Under the pieces are notes generated by a model. The model was not told the DNA's origin. It saw only the letters and a program-made list of their open reading frames with translations, and made no database searches. Shown here one piece after another: positions 33,612 through 41,566 of a DNA stretch of 57,199 nt. A program made the translations under genes and the position numbers. The DNA lies in assembly GCA_002238705.1 (NCBI GenBank), contig MPMW01000006.1, positions 1-57,199 on the forward strand, in the 5' to 3' direction. Origin of the DNA: Acidobacteria bacterium bin61. GTDB taxonomy: Bacteria; Acidobacteriota; Vicinamibacteria; Marinacidobacterales; Marinacidobacteraceae. Position 1 is the first letter of the stretch. The number at the start of each line of letters is the position of its first letter.

Positions 33612-35323
33612 CGACTTCCCTTCCCGGCCGCGCGGCGCTCCTTCTGGCCTTCTCGGCGTTCGCCGCAGCGTGTCCGGGACCACCCGAAGGGGGACCGGCG
33701 GATCTCGTGGTGCGCGGGGGCGCAATCCACACCGTGGACGCCGAAAGCCCGGTAGTGGAAGCCCTGGCGGTGCGGGACGGCCGTTTCGTCTTCGTGGGAA
33801 GCTTGCGGGAAACCGGGCGTTGGATCGGCGAGGCCACGGAAGTCATCGAACTCGACGGCCGCGCGGTCATTCCGGGCCTCATCGACGGACACGTACACCT
33901 GGAGTCCGGGCTCTCCCTGGTGCGCGGGGTGGACCTCACCGGAATTGCGGACCGGGATGAATGGACGCGCCGGATCGCGGCGCGGGCAGCCGAACTCGGC
34001 CCCGGGGCGTGGATCGTGGGCGGACGTTGGGATCACACCCTTTCCGGCGGGGAGTTTCCTTCCGTCGAGGAACTCGACCCGGTAACCCCCGACAACCCGG
34101 TGGTGCTCTCCGACATCGACGGGCACACCGCCTGGGCCAACAGCCTCGCGCTCGAGCTCGCCGGGGTTGACGCCGAGACACCGGATCCCCCGGGCGGGCG
34201 CATCCTGCGTTACGCATCGGGCGCACCGACCGGAATCCTCCTCGAGACCGCCGGAGGGCTGGTCGAGGAACACGTCCCGCCCCTCAGCGCCGGGGAGGAG
34301 CGGGAGATCATGCGCCAGACCTTCCAAAATGCCGCGAAGCTCGGCCTCACGGGAGTCCACACGATGGCGGGACCCGAGCGGATTCCGGCGTACCTCGAGT
34401 TCGCCGCCGGCGGACAGTTGCCGCTCCGGGTCTGGTACGGCGCCTTCGGAAGTGCGGATCGGGCCGAAGAACTGGCGGCGGCGCGCGACGACGCGCGGCG
34501 CGACCTCGCGGCGGTCGCGGCGGCGCGCGGGCCCACCTTCGAGGTCGGATACGCGAAGCTGGTCGCCGACGGCGTGCTCTCCGCGCGTACGGCCGCCCTG
34601 CTCGCCCCCTACGCCGACGCTCCGGACAAATCCGGGTTCATGGTCACGGAGTTCGACGATCTCGCCGCGTCCGTAACCCGTTTCCACGAAGTCGGGTTTC
34701 CGGTAGCGGTCCACGCGATCGGAGACCTTGCGGTGCGCGCGTCGCTCGACGCCTTCGAGGCCGCTGCCGAGCGTGGCCCCCGGCCGGAACTCGCGGACCG
34801 CATCGAGCACATCGAGGTGCTGGATCCGGAAGACGCGCCGCGGTTCCGGGAACTCGGGGTACTCGCCTCCTTCAACCCGCACCACTGCATCACGGGGATT
34901 GACGTTTACAACACCGACCGTCTGGGAGAGGTCCGGGCGGCCTGGTCCTTCGCCTGGGGGGCGGCGCGGGACGCGGGCGCAACGCTGGTCTTCGGCAGCG
35001 ACTGGGCCACCGCCCCTCTCGATCCGCTACGCCAGCTCTACGCTGCGACCGTACGGCAAAAGCCTTCCGGCGGACCAGCGGGCGGGTGGCATCCGGAGCA
35101 GCGGGTCTCGTGGCAGGAGGCGCTGACCGCCTATACCCTGGGACCGGCGGCCGCGTCCGGATGGGATGACGAAATCGGCTCGATCCAGGTTGGCAAGTGG
35201 GCGGATTTCGTCGTGTTGAGCGGTGCGGTTCCCGATCCGCCGGACCGTTCGATTCTCGATCTCCGGGTGGATTCCACCTGGCTCGCCGGCGCTCCCACCC
35301 ACCGCACCGCATCGGGCCGTTGA
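33608..35323 (+). CDS. amidohydrolase family (YtcJ-like) lipoprotein
   Basis: A 571-residue metal-dependent hydrolase. A lipobox FAAAC at residues 18-22 indicates a lipoprotein. The amidohydrolase_3 pattern follows: ADLVVRGGAIHTVD at the start, VIPGLIDGHVHLESG with the first metal-binding HxH, an internal K in VGYAKLVADGVL, VHAIGD, RIEHIEVL, and the late GSDWATAPLDPL. It would hydrolyse amide, urea-like or ester bonds in the envelope; the substrate is unknown. The ATG at 33608 follows a GGGG run. The upstream part of this frame is the pseudogene region. Confidence 0.85.
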   Translation: MTTSLPGRAALLLAFSAFAAACPGPPEGGPADLVVRGGAIHTVDAESPVVEALAVRDGRFVFVGSLRETGRWIGEATEVIELDGRAVIPGLIDGHVHLESGLSLVRGVDLTGIADRDEWTRRIAARAAELGPGAWIVGGRWDHTLSGGEFPSVEELDPVTPDNPVVLSDIDGHTAWANSLALELAGVDAETPDPPGGRILRYASGAPTGILLETAGGLVEEHVPPLSAGEEREIMRQTFQNAAKLGLTGVHTMAGPERIPAYLEFAAGGQLPLRVWYGAFGSADRAEELAAARDDARRDLAAVAAARGPTFEVGYAKLVADGVLSARTAALLAPYADAPDKSGFMVTEFDDLAASVTRFHEVGFPVAVHAIGDLAVRASLDAFEAAAERGPRPELADRIEHIEVLDPEDAPRFRELGVLASFNPHHCITGIDVYNTDRLGEVRAAWSFAWGAARDAGATLVFGSDWATAPLDPLRQLYAATVRQKPSGGPAGGWHPEQRVSWQEALTAYTLGPAAASGWDDEIGSIQVGKWADFVVLSGAVPDPPDRSILDLRVDSTWLAGAPTHRTASGR

Positions 35324-35390
35324 CAGGCCGCGCTCCGGCGGTGGCAGCGTAGCCGCCGGCGCCGCAGAGTCAGCCGGTACGCTCTCCCCG

Positions 35391-36254
35391 ATGAACGGAG
35401 TCCCGGAATCGATCGTCTCCGCCGCCTGGCTCCGGGAGCAGCTCGCGGCCGGCAACTCCAGGCTCGTCCTCGTGGATGTCCGCGCCAACCTCATGGACTG
35501 GACCTGGGGTCGGGCCCGATACCTGGAGGGCCACCTCCCGGGAGCGGTATTCGCCGACCTGGAACGGGACCTCTCCGCGCCGAAGACCGGGGCGAACGGG
35601 CGTCATCCGTTACCGGCGGCTGAACGCCTGGCGGAGGTCTTCGGCCGTCTCGGGATCGGGCCGGACAGCGTCGTCGTCGCCTACGACCAGGCTGCGGGAC
35701 TGTTTGCGTCCCGTCTGTGGTGGATGCTCCGCTATCTCGGACATGCCGAGGCCGCCGTCCTGGACGGCGGAACCGAGGCCTGGGTCCGGGCCGGAGGATC
35801 GCTGACTCCGGGAGAACAGACACGCGCTCCCCGGCGGTTCATCCCGAGACCGGTGGCCGGGATGGCGGTAGGCGTTGCCGAAGTCGAAGCCGGTCTCGAC
35901 GGCGGCGCTCACCTCCTGGTGGACGCCCGCGAGCCGATTCGCTGGCGCGGCGAACAAGAACCCATCGACCCGATCGCCGGGCGCATACCGGGAGCGCAGA
36001 ACCATTTCTGGAAGGAAAACCTCGGCGCCGGCGGCCGATTCCGCTCGCCGGAGGACCTGCGCGAAATCTTCGAGGCCGTCACCAACCCGCGGAAAGGCCG
36101 CCCGATCGTGTGCTACTGCGGTTCCGGCGTGAGCGCGGCGCACAATGCGCTGGCCCTCGAACTCGCCGGCATCGCCAACGTGGCGGTCTATACGGGTTCG
36201 TGGTCCGAGTGGTGCGCCGATCCCGGCCGGCCGGTAGAAAGAGGAACACCGTAG
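35391..36254 (+). CDS. rhodanese-type sulfurtransferase
   Basis: A 287-residue protein with two rhodanese domains. The inactive N-terminal domain contains LVLVDVRANLMDW and GHLPGAVFADL. The active C-terminal domain carries the catalytic loop CYCGSGVSA, with Cys243 the expected persulfide-bearing residue. The loop resembles both thiosulfate and 3-mercaptopyruvate sulfurtransferases, and specificity is left open. No signal peptide is seen, so it is probably cytoplasmic. It follows the amidohydrolase by 67 bp and may be transcribed with it. The following 36255-36440 has no visible gene. Confidence 0.85.
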   Translation: MNGVPESIVSAAWLREQLAAGNSRLVLVDVRANLMDWTWGRARYLEGHLPGAVFADLERDLSAPKTGANGRHPLPAAERLAEVFGRLGIGPDSVVVAYDQAAGLFASRLWWMLRYLGHAEAAVLDGGTEAWVRAGGSLTPGEQTRAPRRFIPRPVAGMAVGVAEVEAGLDGGAHLLVDAREPIRWRGEQEPIDPIAGRIPGAQNHFWKENLGAGGRFRSPEDLREIFEAVTNPRKGRPIVCYCGSGVSAAHNALALELAGIANVAVYTGSWSEWCADPGRPVERGTP

Positions 36255-36440
36255 CGGGCAGCGCGGGGCCACCTCCGCGCCGGTGATTCCACCCCGTGGC
36301 CGAAGCGCACCCCGGCCCTTCGATGGTCACGCCTGCTCCCGCCGGCCGCAGGGAATGGGCAAGGTCCCGGCGTTCCCGGCGGCGTTCCCTTTCGCCCAAC
36401 GGAGTGGAGCCGCCCGCAACGCGGATCGAACGTCCTGCGC

Positions 36441-36710
36441 CTAATGGACCCTTCCGGCGCCGGATTCGGCCGCCTCGATCGGGGCCGGACGCGGAATCCC
36501 CTCAGGCCATTCCGCGGGTTCCGGCCAGTTCTCGGAAAGAAACCGGAACGCGCGTTCTGCCCGGCGGGTCGTGATGGTCCTTCCGCGGCACAGACGCGCC
36601 ACCGTCTCTCCGCTTCCGGTGGCGTAACGCGACACCGTGGAAACGCTGCGACCCGTGTATTCGGCGAAGAGCCCGCATAGCTTCACGAGCTGCCTTGCCG
36701 TGTCATCCAT
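36441..36710 (-). CDS. small HTH-type DNA-binding protein
   Basis: An 89-residue protein from the ATG at 36710; an upstream frame start adds nine residues. Residues 10-55 have helix-turn-helix spacing: LCGLFAEYTGRSVSTVSRYATGSGETVARL, resembling small Cro/XRE-like regulators. The tail has R-A-E-R-A-F-R-F-L-S-E-N-W-P and a proline-rich end. It is divergent from the S24-type repressor gene with 155 bp between starts, the arrangement of a cro/cI switch. The shared gap contains inverted GTGTCAC/GTGACAC elements. Confidence 0.6.
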   Translation of the reverse strand: MDDTARQLVKLCGLFAEYTGRSVSTVSRYATGSGETVARLCRGRTITTRRAERAFRFLSENWPEPAEWPEGIPRPAPIEAAESGAGRVH

Positions 36711-36865
36711 GGCACGAGAGCATGCCACAGCGGGCACGTTCGCAGCAAGCGAAACGGATGAATCGTGTCACTGCTAACATCCAAACGGAGCCGCGGTTCG
36801 ACCTTGCATCGAGTGGGTGACGAACCGGGCTCCGATCCCGACACGCGACTGCGATTTGGTGTAAC
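36711..36865. promoter_or_regulatory. divergent promoter region with inverted operator-like elements
   Basis: The gap between the HTH gene and the S24 repressor gene. GTGTCAC at 36765-36771 has its exact reverse complement GTGACAC at 36875-36881, inside the first codons of the repressor gene. GTGTAAC at 36860 is a near copy. Such matched elements at each promoter could be operators for one or both regulators. No clear -35/-10 pair is claimed. Confidence 0.4.
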
Positions 36866-37750
36866 GTGACGGATGTGACACTCAACGGAATAGAGAGATT
36901 AAGAAGCGCATTGCGAGGGTTGGTGGAAGCAGAGGGGCTCAGGCCTCTCGCAGCGAGAACCGGTATCCCGGTGGGTCAAATCCGGAGTCTGCTCGACGGG
37001 CGGGCGGTCCGCGTAACCACCCTGCAGTCCATGACGGCGGTGCTCGGCGTCCGGCTCACCATCGGTCCCGGCACGGGTGATCCAGTGGCGTCATCCTTTC
37101 CGGATGGCGCCCCGGCTTCCGTCCGAGCGCTGGCGAACCTGTCGGCGGCGGCATTCCCGGGACAAGACAGCGAGCCCGGTGCGACAGCGCTTCGGGATGG
37201 AGTCGCCATCGTGAAGGACCTGGCAGACCGGGTGGCAGCGGCCGCACAGTCCCTGTTGCAGGTGGTGGCCGGGTGGGACCCGGCAACGAGCCCCGCGGCC
37301 GCCGGACCCCCGGAGATCGCACCGGTCGAGGATCGCCTGGTGATGATCCCCTTCGTGTCCGGAGCTCAGGTCCGCGACTCCGGCCGAGGGGCCATATTCA
37401 GGGATTACCCGGAGCTGACGGTGGGAGTGGCGCGGGAGGTGCTTCCGTCCTGGGCGCGGCCGGATCGCCTCATCTGCATGCGGGCAGCGGGCGACTCCCT
37501 GGACATGACCGTTGGCGACGGGGATTTCGTCGCCTTCGACCCGGGGCACACGGCTCCCGTCGACCAGGAACTCTTCGCCCTCGCTACCGACGCCGGCCCG
37601 GTGGTCCGGCGGCTTCGCTACCGGGATCGCTGGTTGGTGGTTTCGGACAGCGCGACGGATGGAGAGCGGCCCTTGTCCGGCGACGATCACATCCTCGGGC
37701 AGGTGGCATGGCACGGGCCGCGCGATCGGGACGCGTCCGGCGACGTCTGA
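36866..37750 (+). CDS. LexA/cI-like S24-family transcriptional repressor
   Basis: A 294-residue protein. An HTH covers about residues 10-50 (LRPLAARTGIPVGQIRSLL). A variable, Ala-rich linker reaches about residue 155, then an S24 peptidase-like domain. The expected nucleophile is Ser211 in MRAAGDSLD, with GDGDFVAFDPG beside it. The catalytic lysine normally in a V-K-R-L strand is replaced by Arg248 (VVRRLRYRDRWLV). Self-cleavage may therefore be impaired and induction may work differently. The start is GTG at 36866 or 36875. With the divergent small HTH gene it forms a phage-like immunity pair, though no phage structural genes are present. Confidence 0.78.
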   Translation: MTDVTLNGIERLRSALRGLVEAEGLRPLAARTGIPVGQIRSLLDGRAVRVTTLQSMTAVLGVRLTIGPGTGDPVASSFPDGAPASVRALANLSAAAFPGQDSEPGATALRDGVAIVKDLADRVAAAAQSLLQVVAGWDPATSPAAAGPPEIAPVEDRLVMIPFVSGAQVRDSGRGAIFRDYPELTVGVAREVLPSWARPDRLICMRAAGDSLDMTVGDGDFVAFDPGHTAPVDQELFALATDAGPVVRRLRYRDRWLVVSDSATDGERPLSGDDHILGQVAWHGPRDRDASGDV

Positions 37751-37773
37751 CTGCCGGAGGCCCCCAGCCGTAG

Positions 37774-38685
37774 TCAGCCGAGTTCGCGGCTCCGGATCAG
37801 CCGGAGCATCAGCTGATTCCAGGGGGTTTCGATTCCCCGTTTCGCGCCTCGGGTGACGATGGCGCCGTTCATCGCATCGATTTCGGTACGGACGCCGCGT
37901 TCGAGGTCCTGCAGCATGCTGGTCTTGTTTCCCGCGGTCGAGGCCGCGATGCGCTCGACCGTCGCCCAGATCTCCGCTTCCGAGGTGGAGATTCCTTCAG
38001 CCCGGGCCACCGCCACGGCTTCGCGAACCAGCAACCGGAGGAGCTGTTCACTACCCGGATCGCGGAGGAGCTGCCCGGTCCGAAGGCCGAGGAGCCCCGA
38101 CACCGGATTGAGGGCGGCGTTCAGGATCGTCTTGTCCCACAGCGGCTTTTGGATATCGGAGACCTGCTGTGCGGGAAATCCGGCCTCCGACAGAGCGGCG
38201 CCGAGTTCCGCCACCGCTTCTTCGGCCACGCTCCGGAAGGCGCTCAGGATTACCTCCCCGAACCCGGCGTGGAGAACCCGTCCGGATTCGAGAAGGGTCG
38301 CACCGCTGTTCGAGACTGCGCCGACCACCGGGTAGCCGCCGGCAGCGAGCGCTTCCTCGTTGCCGAGACCGTTCTGCAGGGAGACACGGATCGGACCGGT
38401 TCCGAGCGGAGCCAGAGCCCGGGCTGCCGCGGCGGTTGCGTGCGCCTTCACGGTGACCAGCACGAAGTGCGGCCGAAAACCCGACAGTTCGGAGGCGACC
38501 GGCGCAGCCGGGGGCCGAATGACTCCCGTGGTTGCTCCCTCGACGTGGATACCGTTCCTGAGGATCTGGGCGAGACGCTCTCCCCGGGCCACCACGGCCA
38601 CCGGATGGCGCGCCGCGAGTCGTACGGCGAAGACGCTTCCGATCGCTCCCGCGCCAAAGATCAGAAAACGCGCGCGGTCAGACAT
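37774..38685 (-). CDS. panE: ketopantoate reductase family protein
   Basis: A 303-residue NADPH-dependent enzyme that reduces 2-dehydropantoate to pantoate for CoA synthesis. The N-terminal nucleotide-binding GAGAIG is at residues 11-16. Other motifs are LVTVKAHAT, the SLQNGLGN loop, and the C-terminal KPLWDKTILNAALNPVSGLLG carrying the catalytic lysine, followed by the E/D-containing helix near SMLQDLERG. The ATG at 38685 excludes a 38-residue proline-rich frame extension. It is divergent from ilvD, and both act on the valine/pantothenate branch: dihydroxy-acid dehydratase makes 2-ketoisovalerate, the precursor of ketopantoate. Confidence 0.87.
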   Translation of the reverse strand: MSDRARFLIFGAGAIGSVFAVRLAARHPVAVVARGERLAQILRNGIHVEGATTGVIRPPAAPVASELSGFRPHFVLVTVKAHATAAAARALAPLGTGPIRVSLQNGLGNEEALAAGGYPVVGAVSNSGATLLESGRVLHAGFGEVILSAFRSVAEEAVAELGAALSEAGFPAQQVSDIQKPLWDKTILNAALNPVSGLLGLRTGQLLRDPGSEQLLRLLVREAVAVARAEGISTSEAEIWATVERIAASTAGNKTSMLQDLERGVRTEIDAMNGAIVTRGAKRGIETPWNQLMLRLIRSRELG

Positions 38686-38833
38686 AACGGCCGGTGGTGG
38701 AATCCGGATGGGCGCCGAGGCCCCCGCCGGGAAAACTGGCCGGGGAGGCCCGGTTCTTCCGGTAGGGGCCTGAGGTTCGTGAGAGAGTAGCGGCCCCACC
38801 GGGCCCCACGCGGTCCGATCTCAGGAGAGTCCC

Positions 38834-40480
38834 ATGCGAAGCGACGAAATCAAGAGCGGCCCGAGCCGTGCTCCGGCCCGCGCCATGTGGAAAGCCGTCG
38901 GGCTCACCGACGAGGCGCTTTCCCGGCCGCTCATCGGCATCGCCAACACCTGGACGGAGATCACTCCCTGCAATTCCCACCTGCGCGAGCTGGCCGAGCA
39001 GGTCAAGATCGGGGTCCGGGATGCCGGAGGCACCCCGCTCGAGTTCAACACCATCGTGGTCACCGACGGAATCGCGATGGGTTCGTCCGGAATGCGCGCC
39101 TCGCTCGTTTCCCGCGAAGTGGTCGCGGACTCCATCGAACTGGTGGCGCGCGGCCACCTGCTCGACGGAGTCGTGGCCATTTCGGGGTGCGACAAGACCA
39201 TCCCGGGGACCGTCATGGCGCTCGCCCGGCTGAATCTGCCCTCGTTGATGCTCTACGGCGGCTCCATCGCCCCGGGGCGCTTTCGCGGAAAGGACGTAAC
39301 GATTCAGGACGTCTTCGAAGCGGTCGGGGCCCACGCCGTCGGCAAGATGAGCGACGAGGACCTCTACGAGCTCGAGGGCGCCGCCTGTCCGGGCGCCGGG
39401 GCCTGCGGGGGCCAGTTCACCGCCAACACCATGTCGGTGGCCACCGCGTTCCTCGGGATCTCGCCCATGGTGGGCAACGAGATTCCGGCCACCGACCCGC
39501 GGAAGCCGCAAGTCGCGCGCCGCGTCGGGAGGCGGGTGATGGAGCTGCTTCGCGAAGGGCGCACCGCCCGGGAATTCCTCTCGCGGGAGGCCCTCCGGAA
39601 CGCTTACGCCTCGGTCTCGGCGACCGCCGGCTCCACGAACGCGGTGCTCCACCTGCTCGCCATCGCCCACGAGGCGGGAAGCGAACTCACGCTCGCGGAC
39701 CTGGACGAGATCGGGGCCAGGACCCCTGTCCTTACGGACCTGAAACCAGGAGGGCGGTTCACCGCGCCGGACATGGAAGCGGCCGGCGGCATGCGCCTGC
39801 TGGCCAGCCGGCTCCGCGAGCTGGAGCTCGTAACCGATACCCCGACGGTTTCGGGTGGTTCGCTCTTCGAACTTGCCGGCGCGGCCGCCGAACGCGCGGG
39901 TCAGGAAGTCATCCGGCCCGCGGAACGGCCCGTCAAGGAGAGAGGAGGGCTGGCCATCCTCACCGGCACCCTGGCGCCCGAGGGCTGCGTCCTCAAGCTC
40001 GCCGGGCACACCAAGACGCACCACGAGGGCCCGGCGCGGGTCTTCGACTCGGAAGAGGCCGCCTTCGCGGCGGTTCAGGAGGGCCGGATCCAACCGGGCG
40101 ACGTCATCGTCATCCGCTATGAAGGACCGAGGGGCGGCCCCGGAATGCGCGAGATGCTCGGCGTCACCGCGGCGGTTATCGGGCGCGGCCTCGGCGACAG
40201 CGTGGCGCTCATCACGGACGGCCGCTTCAGCGGCGCCACGCACGGCTTCATGATCGGCCACATAGCGCCCGAGGCTGCCGCGGGCGGTCCCATCGGCCTC
40301 GTTCAGGACGGCGACCGGATCACGATCGATCTGGACTCGAGGACTCTGGATGTCGCCATACCGGACGCCGAGCCCCGGGTCGCGACGCTGCCCGAGTCCG
40401 AGTTCCGGGTCGGCGCGCTCGCCAAGTACGCCCGCACGGTCTCCTCCGCGAGCCGCGGTGCGGTGACCACAGCAGGCTGA
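38834..40480 (+). CDS. ilvD: dihydroxy-acid dehydratase
   Basis: A 548-residue enzyme that dehydrates 2,3-dihydroxyisovalerate and 2,3-dihydroxy-3-methylvalerate to the 2-keto acids of valine and isoleucine. Cysteines in the expected Fe-S positions are Cys46 (TPCNSH), Cys119 (SGCDKTIPG) and Cys191 within [14 protein letters not shown]. The C-terminal [22 protein letters not shown] is the other family hallmark. GGAGAG precedes the ATG. It is divergent from panE. The extent of the protein agrees with normal family length. Confidence 0.93.
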   Translation: MRSDEIKSGPSRAPARAMWKAVGLTDEALSRPLIGIANTWTEITPCNSHLRELAEQVKIGVRDAGGTPLEFNTIVVTDGIAMGSSGMRASLVSREVVADSIELVARGHLLDGVVAISGCDKTIPGTVMALARLNLPSLMLYGGSIAPGRFRGKDVTIQDVFEAVGAHAVGKMSDEDLYELEGAACPGAGACGGQFTANTMSVATAFLGISPMVGNEIPATDPRKPQVARRVGRRVMELLREGRTAREFLSREALRNAYASVSATAGSTNAVLHLLAIAHEAGSELTLADLDEIGARTPVLTDLKPGGRFTAPDMEAAGGMRLLASRLRELELVTDTPTVSGGSLFELAGAAAERAGQEVIRPAERPVKERGGLAILTGTLAPEGCVLKLAGHTKTHHEGPARVFDSEEAAFAAVQEGRIQPGDVIVIRYEGPRGGPGMREMLGVTAAVIGRGLGDSVALITDGRFSGATHGFMIGHIAPEAAAGGPIGLVQDGDRITIDLDSRTLDVAIPDAEPRVATLPESEFRVGALAKYARTVSSASRGAVTTAG

Positions 40481-40587
40481 GGAACGGCAGACGCCGACTG
40501 TGAACCGTGACACCGAATATCCGAAACCCACGCCTCGCTGTAGACTAGGTGCGTGACCGATCACGAGGGCCGTTGCAAGTGTTTGGT

Positions 40588-40775
40588 TTAGCAAAGGCGT
40601 TGGAACAGTTGCGCTCCCGCGTCGAACGCCGGGTCGGCATCAAGGAAGGCGTCGTAACCCTGCCCCGCGTTCCGCGGAATACCCCTCGTCCACCGTCACC
40701 CGCAACGAGGCCCAACCCCTCCCCCCGTCCCGCACCACCTCCTTCGCCACCCAGGCAGCAGCAGAACTAGCCGTC
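40588..40775 (-). pseudogene. frameshifted coding remnant, family unknown
   Basis: On the minus strand one frame reads A-A-A-W-V-A-K-E-V-V-R-D-G then V-T-V-D-E-G-Y-S-A-E-R-G. At about 40668 the coding-like sequence shifts frame to Q-G-Y-D-A-F-L-D-A-D-P-A-F-D-A-G-A-Q-L-F-Q-R-L-C and stops with TAA at 40588-40590. Codon choice on both sides looks like a real gene of this genome, and the join needs only one frameshift. No family is recognised. The stretch 40481-40587 has no gene; a plus-strand frame here is proline-rich noise. Confidence 0.35.
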
Positions 40776-40776
40776 C

Positions 40777-41451
40777 GTGGCTTGGGGCGCCTTGGCGAGC
40801 ACGCTTCTCGTCGGGATCGTTCTACTGCCCGGACTCGCATGGCTTTGGACGTCTGAACGAAGGATTCCTCGCACCGCCCGACCAGGCGCGCTCGCCGTCG
40901 CCGAGGCATCCGGAATCGGCACTGCCGCAACCTTGGTTACTTCGCTCATGCTGTTCCTATTGGGTTCCTGGTTGGAGTGGCCCTTCGATTTCGGCGAGTG
41001 GCTGTTGGACCAGACATCATTTCATGCCGACTTGGCTGAGAACCCCGTGGGTCTCGCCACTCTGCTCGTGGCGGAGCCGATCCTCGCCGCAATCGGAGCC
41101 GGATCATTCGCAAATTGGTTTCATCGCAAGAAACCCGTGATCGATCCTGGCAGTACGGTGCTACACGAGGTGCTCGGGAGCAGCGACACAGATCTCTCAA
41201 CCCGATTCGTGGCGGTCAGCATGAGGGACGGGCGGGTCATCGAGGGCTGGATGGGGTCCTACTCCACCGATCCTGCGGATCGCTTCTTTTCGCTGGCAGC
41301 GCCCATCTATGTCACGGCCTCGGATGGAGGGGCATACGAGGCGGCTTCCGATGAGGTAATCGTGAATCTGGAGAGCGTCGTGGACATCGGTGTCCTCGAG
41401 CGCAACCAAGTCGGGGATACGGCGACCGAGCCGATGCCCAAGAGCCAGTAG
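40777..41451 (+). CDS. DUF6338-like membrane protein
   Basis: A 224-residue protein. Hydrophobic segments lie at about residues 5-24, 48-68 and 90-108, then a soluble C-terminal domain with F-V-A-V-S-M-R-D-G-R-V-I-E-G-W-M-G-S-Y-S and a later E-V-I-V-N-L-E-S-V-V-D-I-G strand. This order (membrane part, then a strand pair built on D-G-R-x-x-x-G-W) resembles DUF6338 proteins, whose function is unknown. The GTG start is weakly supported. It stands alone between ilvD and a large hydrolase gene. Its codon use is a little less GC-rich than its neighbours, which may reflect transfer. Confidence 0.65.
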   Translation: MAWGALASTLLVGIVLLPGLAWLWTSERRIPRTARPGALAVAEASGIGTAATLVTSLMLFLLGSWLEWPFDFGEWLLDQTSFHADLAENPVGLATLLVAEPILAAIGAGSFANWFHRKKPVIDPGSTVLHEVLGSSDTDLSTRFVAVSMRDGRVIEGWMGSYSTDPADRFFSLAAPIYVTASDGGAYEAASDEVIVNLESVVDIGVLERNQVGDTATEPMPKSQ

Positions 41452-41566
41452 ATCACCCGCTCGATATCGCGCGCACCCCGTAGACGTCGCTGCTCACAAT
41501 GCCGGTGGCCAATGCGACGCCGCCAATAGAATCGGCGGGCTCGAACCCCGTTCGGAGGTAGTGCGC

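Noticed and set aside
36441..37750. complete prophage
   Set aside because: Only the regulator pair is phage-like; no integrase, capsid, terminase or lysis genes are nearby.
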